A stretch of 64,000 nt of DNA, from contig AP017959.1 of assembly GCA_002356215.1 (NCBI GenBank), forward strand, positions 868,001-932,000, read 5' to 3'. Within the stretch, counting starts at the first letter, position 1; the number at the start of each line of letters is the position of its first letter. The DNA is from [Synechococcus] sp. NIES-970 (GTDB lineage: Bacteria > Cyanobacteriota > Cyanobacteriia > Cyanobacteriales > MRBY01). The notes beneath the pieces are model-generated. The model had not been told where the DNA came from. It saw nothing but the letters and a program-made list of their open reading frames with translations, and did no database searches. Positions 8,343 through 17,805 of this stretch are shown piece after piece. The translations under genes and the position numbers were made by a program.

Positions 8343-10283
8343 TTATGCCAATTCTGCGAGTTCCAGCCAACGTTCGGTTTTGGTTTCGATGTCATGGTTG
8401 AGGGTTTCTAGTTCCATAGATAGGGCTTGGAGCTGCTCGTAGTCGGTCTGGTTGGCGAGTTTAGTTTGTAATGCTTCCCGTTGAGCTTCTAGTTCCGGAA
8501 TAATCTCATGTTCGAGTTGCTCTAACTCACGGCGTTGGTAGTTTGACAAACGACGGGAAGGGGTCGATTTTGGTGCACTGGTAGCTTGGGGTGCCGGGGC
8601 GATCGCCTGGGGCTTTACAGCAGGTTGTGTTTTTTTAGGTTGGGCGTCTAGGGCATTTTTCGCTTCCTCTGCCTTTTTGTAGTCCAGATAAATTGAATAA
8701 TTGCCTGGATATTGACGTATTTGACCGCCTCCTTCGAGGGCAAAGATTGTGTTCACTGTTCGGTCTAGAAAGTAGCGATCATGGGCAACAATAATCACAC
8801 AGCCATTAAAATCTTCGAGATAATCCTCAAGAATTGAAAGGGTTTGCACATCAAGATCATTAGTCGGTTCATCAAGGATTAAAAGATTAGGCGCGGCCAT
8901 TAAAATCTTGAGCAAAAAGAGGCGGCGTTTTTCACCTCCAGAGAGTTTATGAATGGGCGCATATTGTTGGTCTGGGGGAAACAAAAATCGCTCCAACATT
9001 TGGGAAGCACTAATCTGAGTTCCGTCCGCAGTTTGCACATAGGTAGCCACATTCTTAATGTAGTCAATGACCCTTTGATTTTGGGTAGATTCTCCTAAAA
9101 GATCATCGGAATGCTGGTCGAAATAGCCAACATGAATCGTACCGCCGACTTCAACCTTGCCACTGTCAGGCTCTAGGCGTTCGGTAATCAGGTTTAAAAA
9201 GGTTGATTTCCCGGCCCCATTACCACCAATAATCCCAATGCGATCTTCTGGGGTAAATTCATAGCTAAAGTCTTTGACAATCGGGCGATCGCCAAAGGTT
9301 TTACACAGGTTTTCCACAACAACAACTTTTTTGCCAATGCGCCGTCCAGGGGTATCAATTTCCACCTTACCCTGTGCTTCCTTAAAAGTTTTATTCCGCA
9401 TCTCTGTAATACGATCAATGCGAGCTTTTTGTTTTGTACTACGTGCTTTTGGCCCTCGCTTCAACCATTCTAATTCTCGCCGCAAGACCCCTTTGTGTTT
9501 TTGTTGGCTACTAGCAGCAGATTCCTCTGCAAGGGCTTTTTTTTCTAAATAATAAGAATAATTTCCGGCGTAACCATAGAGATCACCGCGATCAATTTCC
9601 ACAATTCGAGTCGTCACTTGATCAAGAAAGTAACGGTCGTGGGTAATTAATAATAATGCCCCTGAAAATTGCTTGAGATAATCCTGTAAGCATTCCACGG
9701 AATCCGCGTCTAAATGGTTGGTCGGCTCATCCATTAATAGCAATTCTGGTTCAGATAAAAGAGCGGAAGCAAGGGCAATCCGTTTTCGATAGCCCCCGGA
9801 CAAATCACCTACTTTCGCTTCAAAATCATCAATCCCTAATTTACTTAAAATTACCTTTGCTTTGGTTTCCACTTCCCAGGCATTGAGGGCATCCATTTTT
9901 TCAGTGATGCGGGTCAAGTCTCCCATTAGAGCGTTGAGTTCATCTCCCGTTGCCTTTGCCATTTTATGGGAAAGATCTTCATAGGCTTTCACCCATTTCA
10001 TTTGTTCACCACAGTTCGCAAAAATTTGATCCAAAACAGTATTTTCAGGATCAATTTCTGGCTGTTGGGGTAAATAAATAATTCTTGCCCCTGATCGCAC
10101 AAGTCTTTTGCCGCCATCGATGGGTTCGATGCCTGCAATCATTTTCAATAGGGTCGATTTACCGCCACCATTGACACCAATTAAACCAACTTTATCCGCA
10201 TCATCAATAATGAGGTTTGCTTCACGGAGAATTTCTTTAATGCCAAAATCTTTTTTGATGCTTTGGAGGTTAATGATACTCAT
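8343..10283 (-). CDS. ABC-F family ATPase (Uup-like)
   Basis: A soluble twin-ATPase of the ABC-F group, which acts on ribosomes rather than in transport. The 646-aa product has a first ABC domain with Walker A GVNGGGKST, signature LSGGYRKR and Walker B LLLMDEPTNHLD. A charged linker follows, then a second domain with GGNGAGKST, LSGGEKRR and LLILDEPTNDLD. No membrane segments are present. A C-terminal coiled coil (about residues 565-640) behind a Pro/Ala/Lys linker resembles the DNA-binding tail of Uup. Start ATG 10283. The small unknown gene lies 11 bp upstream. Confidence 0.9.
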   Translation of the reverse strand: MSIINLQSIKKDFGIKEILREANLIIDDADKVGLIGVNGGGKSTLLKMIAGIEPIDGGKRLVRSGARIIYLPQQPEIDPENTVLDQIFANCGEQMKWVKAYEDLSHKMAKATGDELNALMGDLTRITEKMDALNAWEVETKAKVILSKLGIDDFEAKVGDLSGGYRKRIALASALLSEPELLLMDEPTNHLDADSVECLQDYLKQFSGALLLITHDRYFLDQVTTRIVEIDRGDLYGYAGNYSYYLEKKALAEESAASSQQKHKGVLRRELEWLKRGPKARSTKQKARIDRITEMRNKTFKEAQGKVEIDTPGRRIGKKVVVVENLCKTFGDRPIVKDFSYEFTPEDRIGIIGGNGAGKSTFLNLITERLEPDSGKVEVGGTIHVGYFDQHSDDLLGESTQNQRVIDYIKNVATYVQTADGTQISASQMLERFLFPPDQQYAPIHKLSGGEKRRLFLLKILMAAPNLLILDEPTNDLDVQTLSILEDYLEDFNGCVIIVAHDRYFLDRTVNTIFALEGGGQIRQYPGNYSIYLDYKKAEEAKNALDAQPKKTQPAVKPQAIAPAPQATSAPKSTPSRRLSNYQRRELEQLEHEIIPELEAQREALQTKLANQTDYEQLQALSMELETLNHDIETKTERWLELAELA

Positions 10284-10294
10284 TTTTTGTGGAA

Positions 10295-10774
10295 TTATTG
10301 TAATGTTTTGAAGTTCAGATACTTGCCGAATTTTTTTTGTGATACTTCTAATTGATTAGTTAGCCAGATCAACTTTTTTGCTTTCTTGTCTGCATACATA
10401 TTTCGATCATCTTGAGATAGATTCTTTTCAGCAAGTAATTGACTAACAGTAAGTATCTCCAGAGACTCTTCTCTAATACTTTTTATATATTTGTAGATTT
10501 CTTCATCAAATAAGAAGATTGATTCCTGAATATTCTCGTCAAGCTCTGCTAAACGGCTGTCATGCCAGGCTTGTGGTTCAATCCATGAAGGATGATTACA
10601 TATAGATATGGTGAATTTTATTACATGACGAAAGATATGTAGCCGTCGATCATATAGATCAAATTTTAGTCGATACCTATTAATTCTATACTGTTGATAT
10701 GCGACATAAGTGGTAATACAAGCTGCAATAACAGCAGGGCTTGTAATGATTTCAATAAATTCTTCGAGCATCAT
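10295..10774 (-). CDS. Unknown membrane-anchored protein, 159 aa
   Basis: I do not recognise a named family. An N-terminal hydrophobic segment (about residues 5-25, IITSPAVIAACITTYVAYQQY) is followed by basic RYRLKFDLYDRRLHIFRH and then a charged helical cytoplasmic part. The layout (short membrane anchor, then YRLKFDLYDRR) resembles small unknown proteins found scattered in many bacteria, sometimes in accessory regions. The gene is clearly more AT-rich than thrS or the ABC-F gene beside it, which may indicate later acquisition. It ends 11 bp before the ABC-F start on the same strand. Confidence 0.7.
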   Translation of the reverse strand: MMLEEFIEIITSPAVIAACITTYVAYQQYRINRYRLKFDLYDRRLHIFRHVIKFTISICNHPSWIEPQAWHDSRLAELDENIQESIFLFDEEIYKYIKSIREESLEILTVSQLLAEKNLSQDDRNMYADKKAKKLIWLTNQLEVSQKKFGKYLNFKTLQ

Positions 10775-10804
10775 ATGTAAGCATGAAACTTTTTTGTCTA
10801 TTAG

Positions 10805-10861
10805 AAAAAAATAGGATGATTCGTAACAGTTTTAATATCAACCCTGAACAAAACATCCTAT
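10805..10861 (-). terminator. Possible long-loop terminator of thrS
   Basis: On the minus strand ATAGGATG (complement of 10854-10861) pairs with CATCCTAT (complement of 10811-10818) across a 35-nt loop, followed by six or seven T residues. It starts 22 nt after the thrS stop. The long loop makes it less certain than an ordinary terminator. Confidence 0.45.
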
Positions 10862-10882
10862 ATAGTCACAATAATGCAGTCT

Positions 10883-12697
10883 TTAAAAGTTAGTGTGGCT
10901 TGTATTTGCCTCCACTAGACGGGAAATCACTTCAGCCATACCGATCGCCCCTAGTTCACCAGAAGCACGGGTACGAATGCTTAAACTGTTGGTTTCCACT
11001 TCTTTTGCGCCGGCGATCGCCATGACAGGGATTTTCTGCTTCTCGGCGTTGCGGATGAGTTTACCGAGACGTTCACCCGATGCGTCGGCGATCGCCCGAA
11101 TACCCAGAGCTTGCAGTTTGTCGGCTTGCTCCTTGGCGTAATCGTAAAATTCATCGCTGACGGGCAAAATCCGCACCTGTTCGGGAGCCAACCAGAGGGG
11201 GAAATCCCCCGCATATTCCTCGATCAGAATGCCGATTAAACGCTCCAAGGAACCAAAGGGCGCACGGTGAATCATCACGGGACGTTGGCGTGTACCATCC
11301 TCGGCGACATATTCCAGTTCAAAGCGTTCGGGCAAATTGTAATCCACCTGAACCGTTCCCAGTTGCCATTCCCGCTCAAGGACATCTTGGAAAATAAAGT
11401 CGAGTTTAGGACCATAGAAAGCGGCTTCCCCCTCGGCTTCAAAATAGTCCATATCCAGTTGGGTAACGGCTTTGCGGATGGCGTTTTGTGCCTTTTCCCA
11501 AACCTCATCGGAGCCAATATATTTATCCGAATTGGGATCGCGGAAACTCAGACGCGCCTTGAAATTCTTCAGTTGCAGGCTCTTGAACACCGTCAAAATC
11601 AGGTCAACCACGTTAAAGAATTCTTTTTCCAGTTGATCCGGCGTGACAAACAGGTGCGAATCGTCCACCGTAAAGCCGCGCACACGGGTTAAACCGCCCA
11701 ATTCGCCAGATTGTTCGTAACGATAAACCGTCCCAAATTCCGCCAGACGGATCGGCAATTCACGGTAGGAACGCAGTTGATCTTTATAGATTTGGATGTG
11801 GAAAGGACAGTTCATCGGCTTCATTACAAAACCCTGTTCTGCCAATCGTTCTGCGTCGCCATCCGCCATCATCGGGAACATATCCTCGCGGTAGTTCTGC
11901 CAGTGACCGGACACTTTAAACAGATCCACACGGGCGATGTGGGGCGTAACAACCCCTTGATAGCCGCGTTTGGTCTGTTCAGCTTTGAGGAAATTTTCGA
12001 GGGTGGAACGGATTAAGGTGCCCTTCGGCGTCCAGAGGGGTAAACCAGGACCCACTTGATCGGAGAAGATAAACAGTCCCAGTTCTTTACCCAGTTTGCG
12101 GTGATCACGTTTGAGGGCTTCTTCCTTGCGCCGTTGATATTCTTTAAGCTGTTCGGGGGTTTCCCAGGCTGTGCCATAGATGCGCTGTAACTGTTGACGG
12201 TTTTCATCGCCACGCCAATAGGCTCCGGCGACAGATTCGAGGGCGATCGCCTTAGGATTAATATCGCCTGTATTTTCCACGTGGGGACCCGCACAGAGAT
12301 CCCACCATTGATCGCCCAGGTAATAGAGGGTGATCGGGTCATGGATGCCTTCGAGGATTTCCAGTTTGTAGGGTTCGTTAATCGCCTGAATCCGCTTTTC
12401 CGCCTCGGCCCGGGGAATTTCTTCACGGATCACAGGCAATTTTTTCTTGATGATCTTCACCATCTCTTTTTTGATCGCCTTGAGATCCGCTTCGCTGAAG
12501 GGTTCTTTTTTATCAAAATCGTAGTAAAACCCATTTTCTGTCCAGGGGCCAATGGTGACCTGCGCATCGGGGAAAAGCTTTTGCACTGCCATCGCCATGA
12601 CGTGGGAAGTGGTGTGACGAATCCGTTTGAGGCTGTCTGATTCGCTCGTTTTCGGCAGTTTCATCGGTTCGAGTTGTTCCCCAATTGCCTGATCCAT
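10883..12697 (-). CDS. thrS: Threonyl-tRNA synthetase
   Basis: Charges tRNA-Thr. The 604-aa protein lacks the N-terminal TGS domain of the 642-aa E. coli enzyme. It starts directly with the editing domain (HTTSHVMA and CAGPHV zinc/editing motifs, about residues 28-175). The class II catalytic core follows, with MKPMNCPFHIQIY, RLAEFGTVYRYEQSGEL (motif 2) and HRAPFGSLERLIGILIEEY (motif 3). An anticodon-binding domain (about residues 500-600) completes it. TGS-less ThrRS is common in cyanobacteria. Start ATG 12697 with GGAGC upstream. It lies in the duplicated unit, so a second identical copy is predicted left of the window. Confidence 0.95.
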   Translation of the reverse strand: MDQAIGEQLEPMKLPKTSESDSLKRIRHTTSHVMAMAVQKLFPDAQVTIGPWTENGFYYDFDKKEPFSEADLKAIKKEMVKIIKKKLPVIREEIPRAEAEKRIQAINEPYKLEILEGIHDPITLYYLGDQWWDLCAGPHVENTGDINPKAIALESVAGAYWRGDENRQQLQRIYGTAWETPEQLKEYQRRKEEALKRDHRKLGKELGLFIFSDQVGPGLPLWTPKGTLIRSTLENFLKAEQTKRGYQGVVTPHIARVDLFKVSGHWQNYREDMFPMMADGDAERLAEQGFVMKPMNCPFHIQIYKDQLRSYRELPIRLAEFGTVYRYEQSGELGGLTRVRGFTVDDSHLFVTPDQLEKEFFNVVDLILTVFKSLQLKNFKARLSFRDPNSDKYIGSDEVWEKAQNAIRKAVTQLDMDYFEAEGEAAFYGPKLDFIFQDVLEREWQLGTVQVDYNLPERFELEYVAEDGTRQRPVMIHRAPFGSLERLIGILIEEYAGDFPLWLAPEQVRILPVSDEFYDYAKEQADKLQALGIRAIADASGERLGKLIRNAEKQKIPVMAIAGAKEVETNSLSIRTRASGELGAIGMAEVISRLVEANTSHTNF

Positions 12698-12794
12698 GTT
12701 TTGAATGCGCTCCTTATTGCTCGAAAAATGCTCAGAAAAGTTTAGCAGGTCGTTATTCTATGTTATCTGCTCCCTGGTGGCGATCGGCGCTAAA

Positions 12795-13277
12795 TCAGAT
12801 GTTATTCCGCAAGCCACAGGACGCGGCATAGGCGATCGCCATGGCATCGACACTATCATCAATGGGAATAGACGCCAGGTTAAAAATGGACTGGATGAGT
12901 AGCGCCACTTCTTTTTTATCGGCTTTGGCGTTGCCGATGTGACATTTCCAACTGGATTGGTGCAGATAAATCGGTTCGATCTGCAATTCCCGCCAACTGA
13001 CGAGGTTTAAAACACCTAATCCCTGTAATACGCCCCCCGCCGCTTTGATCTGACGGCTAAAAAAAGGCATCTCAATGGCGATCGCCTGGGGTTGAAATTC
13101 CGTTAATAGTTCTGTGTAATCCTGCTCAATTTCCAGGAGTCGTTGGGGCGTAGAAAGATGTTTTTCCGTTTCAATAATGCCGTAATCAAGAATCGTCGGC
13201 AGCGCTTGTCCCTGTTCCTCTAAAACGGCCCAGCCAATAATCGCTAATCCGGGATCAATACCAAGCCAACGCTTCAT
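12795..13277 (-). CDS. ruvC: Holliday junction resolvase RuvC
   Basis: Cuts Holliday junctions during homologous recombination. The 160-aa product is of normal length. Catalytic acids are visible as D8 in WLGIDPG, E near 69 in AIEMPFF and a late Asp in SVDAMAIAYA. SSWKCHIGNAKADKKEV carries the conserved K-rich segment. Start ATG 13277. It sits alone between thrS and the broken small ORF on the same strand. Confidence 0.94.
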   Translation of the reverse strand: MKRWLGIDPGLAIIGWAVLEEQGQALPTILDYGIIETEKHLSTPQRLLEIEQDYTELLTEFQPQAIAIEMPFFSRQIKAAGGVLQGLGVLNLVSWRELQIEPIYLHQSSWKCHIGNAKADKKEVALLIQSIFNLASIPIDDSVDAMAIAYAASCGLRNNI

Positions 13278-13290
13278 AGTACAGCACTTC

Positions 13291-13425
13291 TCATGACGGT
13301 GTAAGACAGTAGCAGTCGTGGGGATAGTCGTTCTTGAACTGCGCCTCGCTCGTCAGCATCTTACCGCGATGGCCTAACCTGCTGAACAACTCATCCCACC
13401 AATTGCTTAAAGCTCCCTAGGACAT
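13291..13425 (-). pseudogene. Small ORF broken by an amber codon at codon 3
   Basis: Reading from ATG 13425, the frame is M-S-stop, then 41 sense codons to TGA at 13291-13293. The 41 residues look coding: they include SNWWDELFSRLGHRGKM and NDYPHDCYCLTPS, with well-spread Trp, Tyr, Cys and His. The amber TAG could have come from CAG by one change. Without the stop the product would be 44 aa, perhaps itself a fragment of a longer protein. I do not recognise the family. A start at the internal TTG or ATG would be needed for expression now. It lies just upstream of ruvC. Confidence 0.5.
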
Positions 13426-13454
13426 GGGCATCAGCAACAAGCAGAATTCTGACC

Positions 13455-15683
13455 CTAAAGCCAAGGCACAATTTCCCGTAGGGTATCCCGCAGCAATTTT
13501 TTGAGATTTTCGGCGCCTTCTTCGGCATTTTCCTGGGCTTGCTCCCGCTGGAGTTGTTCCTCCACAACCTGGCGATCCTCTAAAATTTGTTCGTCATTGG
13601 GCCTGTACTGGAGAGCCTGATCATAGGCAGCAATCGCGACTTCATATTGTCCCAAAATTTGATAGGCTCTGCCGAGGCGGGCCCAAGTGTCTCCGTCAGC
13701 ATCATCAAGGCGGAGGGCATTTTCATAGGCGGCGATCGCCTCGGGGTAGTTTTCAGCGCTGTAGAGTAAATTTCCCAAATTACGCCAACTGGGGCGATCA
13801 TCACTCTTTAGGGCAACGGTGCGCTGATAAGCAGCAATCGCTGTGGGGTAATCTTCATTATTTTCAGCATTCCAAGCGAGATGATACCAAGCGCGGTCAT
13901 TATTTGGCTCCAGGCGTGTCACGTTGACAAAGGCATCCTGGGCGGCGGGGTAATTGCGCAGTTGGTTCTGGGTCATGCCCAGGCTATACCAAGCGGCGGC
14001 ATAGTCGGGTTTCAGGTCCACCACCCGGCGATAGGCGTCCCGGGCATTACGGTGTCGTTGCAATTTGCTGTAGCTGTTGCCCTGCTGATACCAAAGATCT
14101 GCATTTTGGTCATCGAGACGGATGGCCTGTTGGTAGGCGGCGATCGCCTCGCCATATTCTTCCCGACCGTGGTGAATCAAGCCCTTTTCAAACCAGGCCC
14201 ACACCTGTTGCCGATCTAGGTCTAAAAAGCTGTCTAAGCTACTGAGGGCGGCACCGGTTTCCCCCTGGGCAAGGTGGATTCTGGCTTTGGTTTCCCAGAC
14301 TGGTGCTTGGCGAGAATTTACTTCGATGGCGCGGTCTAAAAAACCAAGAGCTTGGTCGTATTGTCGGCGATCACCTGCAATTTTTCCTTTTCCCCACCAG
14401 GCTTCCCAGCGTCGTTCATTGATTTCTAGCAGGTCATCATAGGCTTGAATCGCTTCATCCAATCGTCCTAAAGCCTGTAAAACCTGAGCTTTCCCCAGAA
14501 GCGCCCCTTGGTGCTTGGGATCTGTGCGTAAAACCTGGCCATACTGGGCAAGGGCCGCTTCATATTGATTCTCTGCCTGGAGTACTTGGGCCTCTTCATA
14601 CTGGGCGAGTAGAGCTTGCCGCGCCGACCACCAGCGCAAGCCCACATTGGCCCCGAGACCGAGACTCACCAAGGCGGTTAAACCCAAGCCCAGGAGGGCT
14701 GCTTTGACGATTTGTTCCCGATTGGGGTTGAGGCGTTGGTACTGCTGGGAAATCGCTGTGGAAACCCGGCTCAGAGGTCGGGCGATCGCCGTTTGGGGTA
14801 ATTGCCGAATCTGGCTCACCGCTTGGGCAATGGCAGTCCCGGGTTGAGTGGGGTTTAATTCTTGCAACGCTTGCTGTACTGCCTGGGCCTTGGTGAAACG
14901 CTCCCGAAAATCGTGGCGCACCATTTTTTGTAAAATCTGCGCTAGATCTTTGGGGATATCTACCAAATCTTGCCATTGCACTTCCCCGGTTTTGGGGTCG
15001 GTGGGGAGGCTATGGGGCGATCGCCCGGTGAGGGCTTCGATGGCGATCATCCCCGCTGCGTAGATATCACTCGAAAATTGGGGCCGTCCCTGGGCCTGCT
15101 CACTGGGGAAATAGCCCTGGGTGCCGATGGCAACGGTGGCCCGACCAGAGGTACTCACAAACTGCGTTGTGACCTGTTTCACCGCCCCAAAATCAATCAA
15201 ACAGAGTTTTTGGTCCGTTTGGCGTCGGATTAGATTACTGGGGTTTAAGTCCCGATGGATCACCTGATGGCTATGGATAAAGGTTAAAAGCCCAAGGATT
15301 TCCTGTAGGAGGGCGATCGCCTCCTCTGGGGTAAAAGGGGGCCGATTTTGTAATTCCGCCCAGAAACTTTCCCCTTCGATGTATTCTTCAACCAGATAAA
15401 AATCTTGACCTTCCTCAAAATAGGCAAATAATTGGGGAATTTGCGGATGTTGCCCCAATTCATCCAAAATTTTTGCCTCTGTCTCAAACAAACGCCGGGC
15501 TGTGGCCAAAGTCGTCGCGTCGGTGGTCTGGGGTTTAAGAAGCTTCACCACACAGATGGGCCGCTTCGGAAGATCTTGGTCTTCTGCCAAAAAAGTCGCC
15601 CCAAATCCCCCCTGGGCCAATTCCCGGAGGATCTGATAACGTCCGCGCAGAACTTTTCCTGGAGTTAAGAGAGAGGCGGTCAT
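13455..15683 (-). CDS. Serine/threonine protein kinase with C-terminal TPR repeats
   Basis: An N-terminal eukaryotic-type kinase (about residues 10-280) is followed by one membrane helix (near residue 340, LGLGLTALVSLGLGANVGL). About ten tetratricopeptide repeats (about residues 370-710) then follow, probably for partner binding. Seen motifs are the glycine loop LAQGGFGATF, the lysine in CVVKLLKP, LIDFGAVK (DFG) and GTQGYFPSEQ in the activation segment. The catalytic loop reads HRDLNPSNLI, with Asn where HRDxKxxN has Lys. I place the start at ATG 15683 (MTASLLTPGK) rather than 15737, since kinase homology begins right after it. It is 151 bp downstream of the DUF3352 gene. Confidence 0.9.
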   Translation of the reverse strand: MTASLLTPGKVLRGRYQILRELAQGGFGATFLAEDQDLPKRPICVVKLLKPQTTDATTLATARRLFETEAKILDELGQHPQIPQLFAYFEEGQDFYLVEEYIEGESFWAELQNRPPFTPEEAIALLQEILGLLTFIHSHQVIHRDLNPSNLIRRQTDQKLCLIDFGAVKQVTTQFVSTSGRATVAIGTQGYFPSEQAQGRPQFSSDIYAAGMIAIEALTGRSPHSLPTDPKTGEVQWQDLVDIPKDLAQILQKMVRHDFRERFTKAQAVQQALQELNPTQPGTAIAQAVSQIRQLPQTAIARPLSRVSTAISQQYQRLNPNREQIVKAALLGLGLTALVSLGLGANVGLRWWSARQALLAQYEEAQVLQAENQYEAALAQYGQVLRTDPKHQGALLGKAQVLQALGRLDEAIQAYDDLLEINERRWEAWWGKGKIAGDRRQYDQALGFLDRAIEVNSRQAPVWETKARIHLAQGETGAALSSLDSFLDLDRQQVWAWFEKGLIHHGREEYGEAIAAYQQAIRLDDQNADLWYQQGNSYSKLQRHRNARDAYRRVVDLKPDYAAAWYSLGMTQNQLRNYPAAQDAFVNVTRLEPNNDRAWYHLAWNAENNEDYPTAIAAYQRTVALKSDDRPSWRNLGNLLYSAENYPEAIAAYENALRLDDADGDTWARLGRAYQILGQYEVAIAAYDQALQYRPNDEQILEDRQVVEEQLQREQAQENAEEGAENLKKLLRDTLREIVPWL

Positions 15684-15834
15684 CGGCGAATGGCGATAGA
15701 AAGAAGTGGGTTTAGATTGTTGGGTGAGAAATGGCAAAGGTCAGCAGGAGCTTTTTTACCAGTGAGTTGTCAGGAGATGTTGTATTTAGCATTTTTTCTA
15801 TGGTAATCGCTGCTTTGGGAAATCGGTCTAGGTC

Positions 15835-17511
15835 TCAATTTTGTAAACGGTTGGGCGAGAGGTTAAAAAACAGGGTTGATCGCCGGATATCCTGGGTGCT
15901 GCCGGTGCTAGTGAGGGTAAAGCTCCGTAGGTGGTTGAAGAAGGGTTTGGCGACATAGTCTACCACTCGCAAAATGGGCACTTGGGTTTTAAACAGTTGG
16001 GAGCCCTGGCGCCAATCGGCAAAGAAATAACCGCTGTTTTCCGTCGGCAACTGGGCAATACTGGTCTGGAAATCTTTGTTGGCCAAAAGCGATCGCCCTT
16101 CATTGGCTTTGAGGGAACGACTGAGGGTCTTTACGGAGGTGGCAAACAGTTCATAATCATCGAGGCTGAGGTGGGCGCCCCGCACATTGGCGTTTAGTTG
16201 CACCAAATTGTCGCGGTCTTTGGTGTCGATTTCTGTCCAGGCGGTGACCCGGCGATCGCCCAGGGGCAGGCGACCCACACTCAAGCCTTTTTCCTGGGCC
16301 AAGCTGTCAAAATGGGCCATGACCGGCTCGAGGTCAGTCCCTTGATTGCGTTCCGCCACAAAGAGCCATTCCACTTGATTGCGTTCGGCATCCGGCACGA
16401 GGGCGAGGGCATATTCCCCCGAAATCCAAGCGAAAATATCTTCCGGTAAATCAATGCCGAGGGGTTCCTGGATCGCAGCTACTGCCTGTTGCAAAATCTG
16501 TGAAAGGGGGCTCTTGGGGTTTAATCCCGTGGTCGCCGACTGCCAGAGCTGCTGTAAATCTTGGCCGGCGATCGCCAACATCGCATCATCAGGAATGTAG
16601 TTGAGTACATGGGTCGGTGGGGCTGTCGTGCCGGGCACTAGGGCCGGCTGGGTTTCCCCAATCAAAGCTGTTTCTGCAATCAATCCTTCTGGATGGAGAC
16701 CGATGGCGATCGCCAACCGCTGTTCTAGGGTGGGCTCTTCGGGGGCCGGATCGTTGGCGATCCAGGCGCTCAAGGCTGGTAGATTCGCCACCATCACACC
16801 GATGTGTTGGCGATCGATGGTTTCTAGGGCTTCGATATACTGCGGGTCATGACTGAGGTTTAAATCCGGCACCTGCACCGTATTGATTGCATTGCGCAGC
16901 ACCTTCGCCTCGTTCGCAAACAGCACATAATTGCCGATAATCGCACTGGCAAAACGATGACTACCCGCTTCGGGGATGACTAAGTTAACGCCTTTGTATT
17001 GATCAAAGCTTAAACCCGCTTCCGGGGCGATCGCCTGGTCAGTGTAAGAGAGTTGTAAAAACTCCTTCGCTAAATTCTCATCCCGCGCTTCCACCATCAG
17101 TAGATAGCCGGGCTGCGCCCCATTACTAAGATCCCGGTCCACATCGAGGGTTGTTACTGCCAAACTAATTTCGTCCCCTAACCAGGGCTCAATCTGCCGC
17201 CTGTAGTCTAGGCCCGTAGCACTGAGCAAACTCGTTTTCACCTGTTGTAACTCTGTCAGGGTAGCCCGTCGTTTTCCCCAGGGGGTCTGCACCAAACCCA
17301 AGGCCGCTAATTTTTCGGGATTCACCACCAGAGAAACCATCAAAGGCGCTTGGCGGGGCACAAATAAAGCTGCGGCTGGGTTACGCGTTACCCCACCCTG
17401 GAGCCAAGGTAAAGGGCTATGTTTCAAGATACCGACCCAACTGCCCACTCCTATCGAGAGTAGGAGTACCACCAGAAGACCGAGATAGACAAAGAAGGAA
17501 CGAGATTTCAT
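15835..17511 (-). CDS. DUF3352 family membrane-anchored protein
   Basis: A 558-aa protein with one N-terminal membrane helix (about residues 8-28, VYLGLLVVLLLSIGVGSWVG) and a large extracytoplasmic part beginning NPAAALFVPRQAPLMVSLVVNPEKL. This layout and sequence match the cyanobacterial DUF3352 family, whose function is not established. No enzymatic motif or metal site is visible. It precedes the TPR kinase on the same strand, so the two may be cotranscribed. It starts at ATG 17511. Confidence 0.85.
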   Translation of the reverse strand: MKSRSFFVYLGLLVVLLLSIGVGSWVGILKHSPLPWLQGGVTRNPAAALFVPRQAPLMVSLVVNPEKLAALGLVQTPWGKRRATLTELQQVKTSLLSATGLDYRRQIEPWLGDEISLAVTTLDVDRDLSNGAQPGYLLMVEARDENLAKEFLQLSYTDQAIAPEAGLSFDQYKGVNLVIPEAGSHRFASAIIGNYVLFANEAKVLRNAINTVQVPDLNLSHDPQYIEALETIDRQHIGVMVANLPALSAWIANDPAPEEPTLEQRLAIAIGLHPEGLIAETALIGETQPALVPGTTAPPTHVLNYIPDDAMLAIAGQDLQQLWQSATTGLNPKSPLSQILQQAVAAIQEPLGIDLPEDIFAWISGEYALALVPDAERNQVEWLFVAERNQGTDLEPVMAHFDSLAQEKGLSVGRLPLGDRRVTAWTEIDTKDRDNLVQLNANVRGAHLSLDDYELFATSVKTLSRSLKANEGRSLLANKDFQTSIAQLPTENSGYFFADWRQGSQLFKTQVPILRVVDYVAKPFFNHLRSFTLTSTGSTQDIRRSTLFFNLSPNRLQN

Positions 17512-17586
17512 GGATTGCCTAGAAACGCACGGGGTCTATTATCTCATTCCCTCGGGAGGATCGAAAATTCTCCCAAATGGGGAGCT

Positions 17587-17805
17587 TTAATGGCGCTTTT
17601 TTGCTTTCCAAGTGCCCCCGTAGCGATAGTGAGCATTATTTTCGGCCAACTTCCGCCGGCAGTCTGGGCACACCAAAATCCACTGCTGGCTTGGGTCATG
17701 CTGAATGCGGTATCGCACAAAGACGACATTTTGACAGATTTCACAATTTTTTTCTCGAATACGGGCCACTTCAAACAAATTCTTTATGGGGACTACAGAG
17801 ATCAT
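17587..17805 (-). CDS. Small CxxC-CxxC (zinc-ribbon-like) protein
   Basis: A short frame (up to 72 aa) with two knuckles, CEICQNVVFVRY and LVCPDCRRKL, spaced like a zinc ribbon, and a conserved-looking tail YRYGGTWKAKKRH. I regard it as real because of the paired cysteines and the ordered C-terminus. The start is uncertain. ATG 17805 directly abuts the U tract of the porin terminator and has no room for a ribosome-binding site. A later GTG (V13 of the frame) behind AAAG is an alternative. Function unknown; a nucleic-acid or protein-binding role is plausible. Confidence 0.7.
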   Translation of the reverse strand: MISVVPIKNLFEVARIREKNCEICQNVVFVRYRIQHDPSQQWILVCPDCRRKLAENNAHYRYGGTWKAKKRH

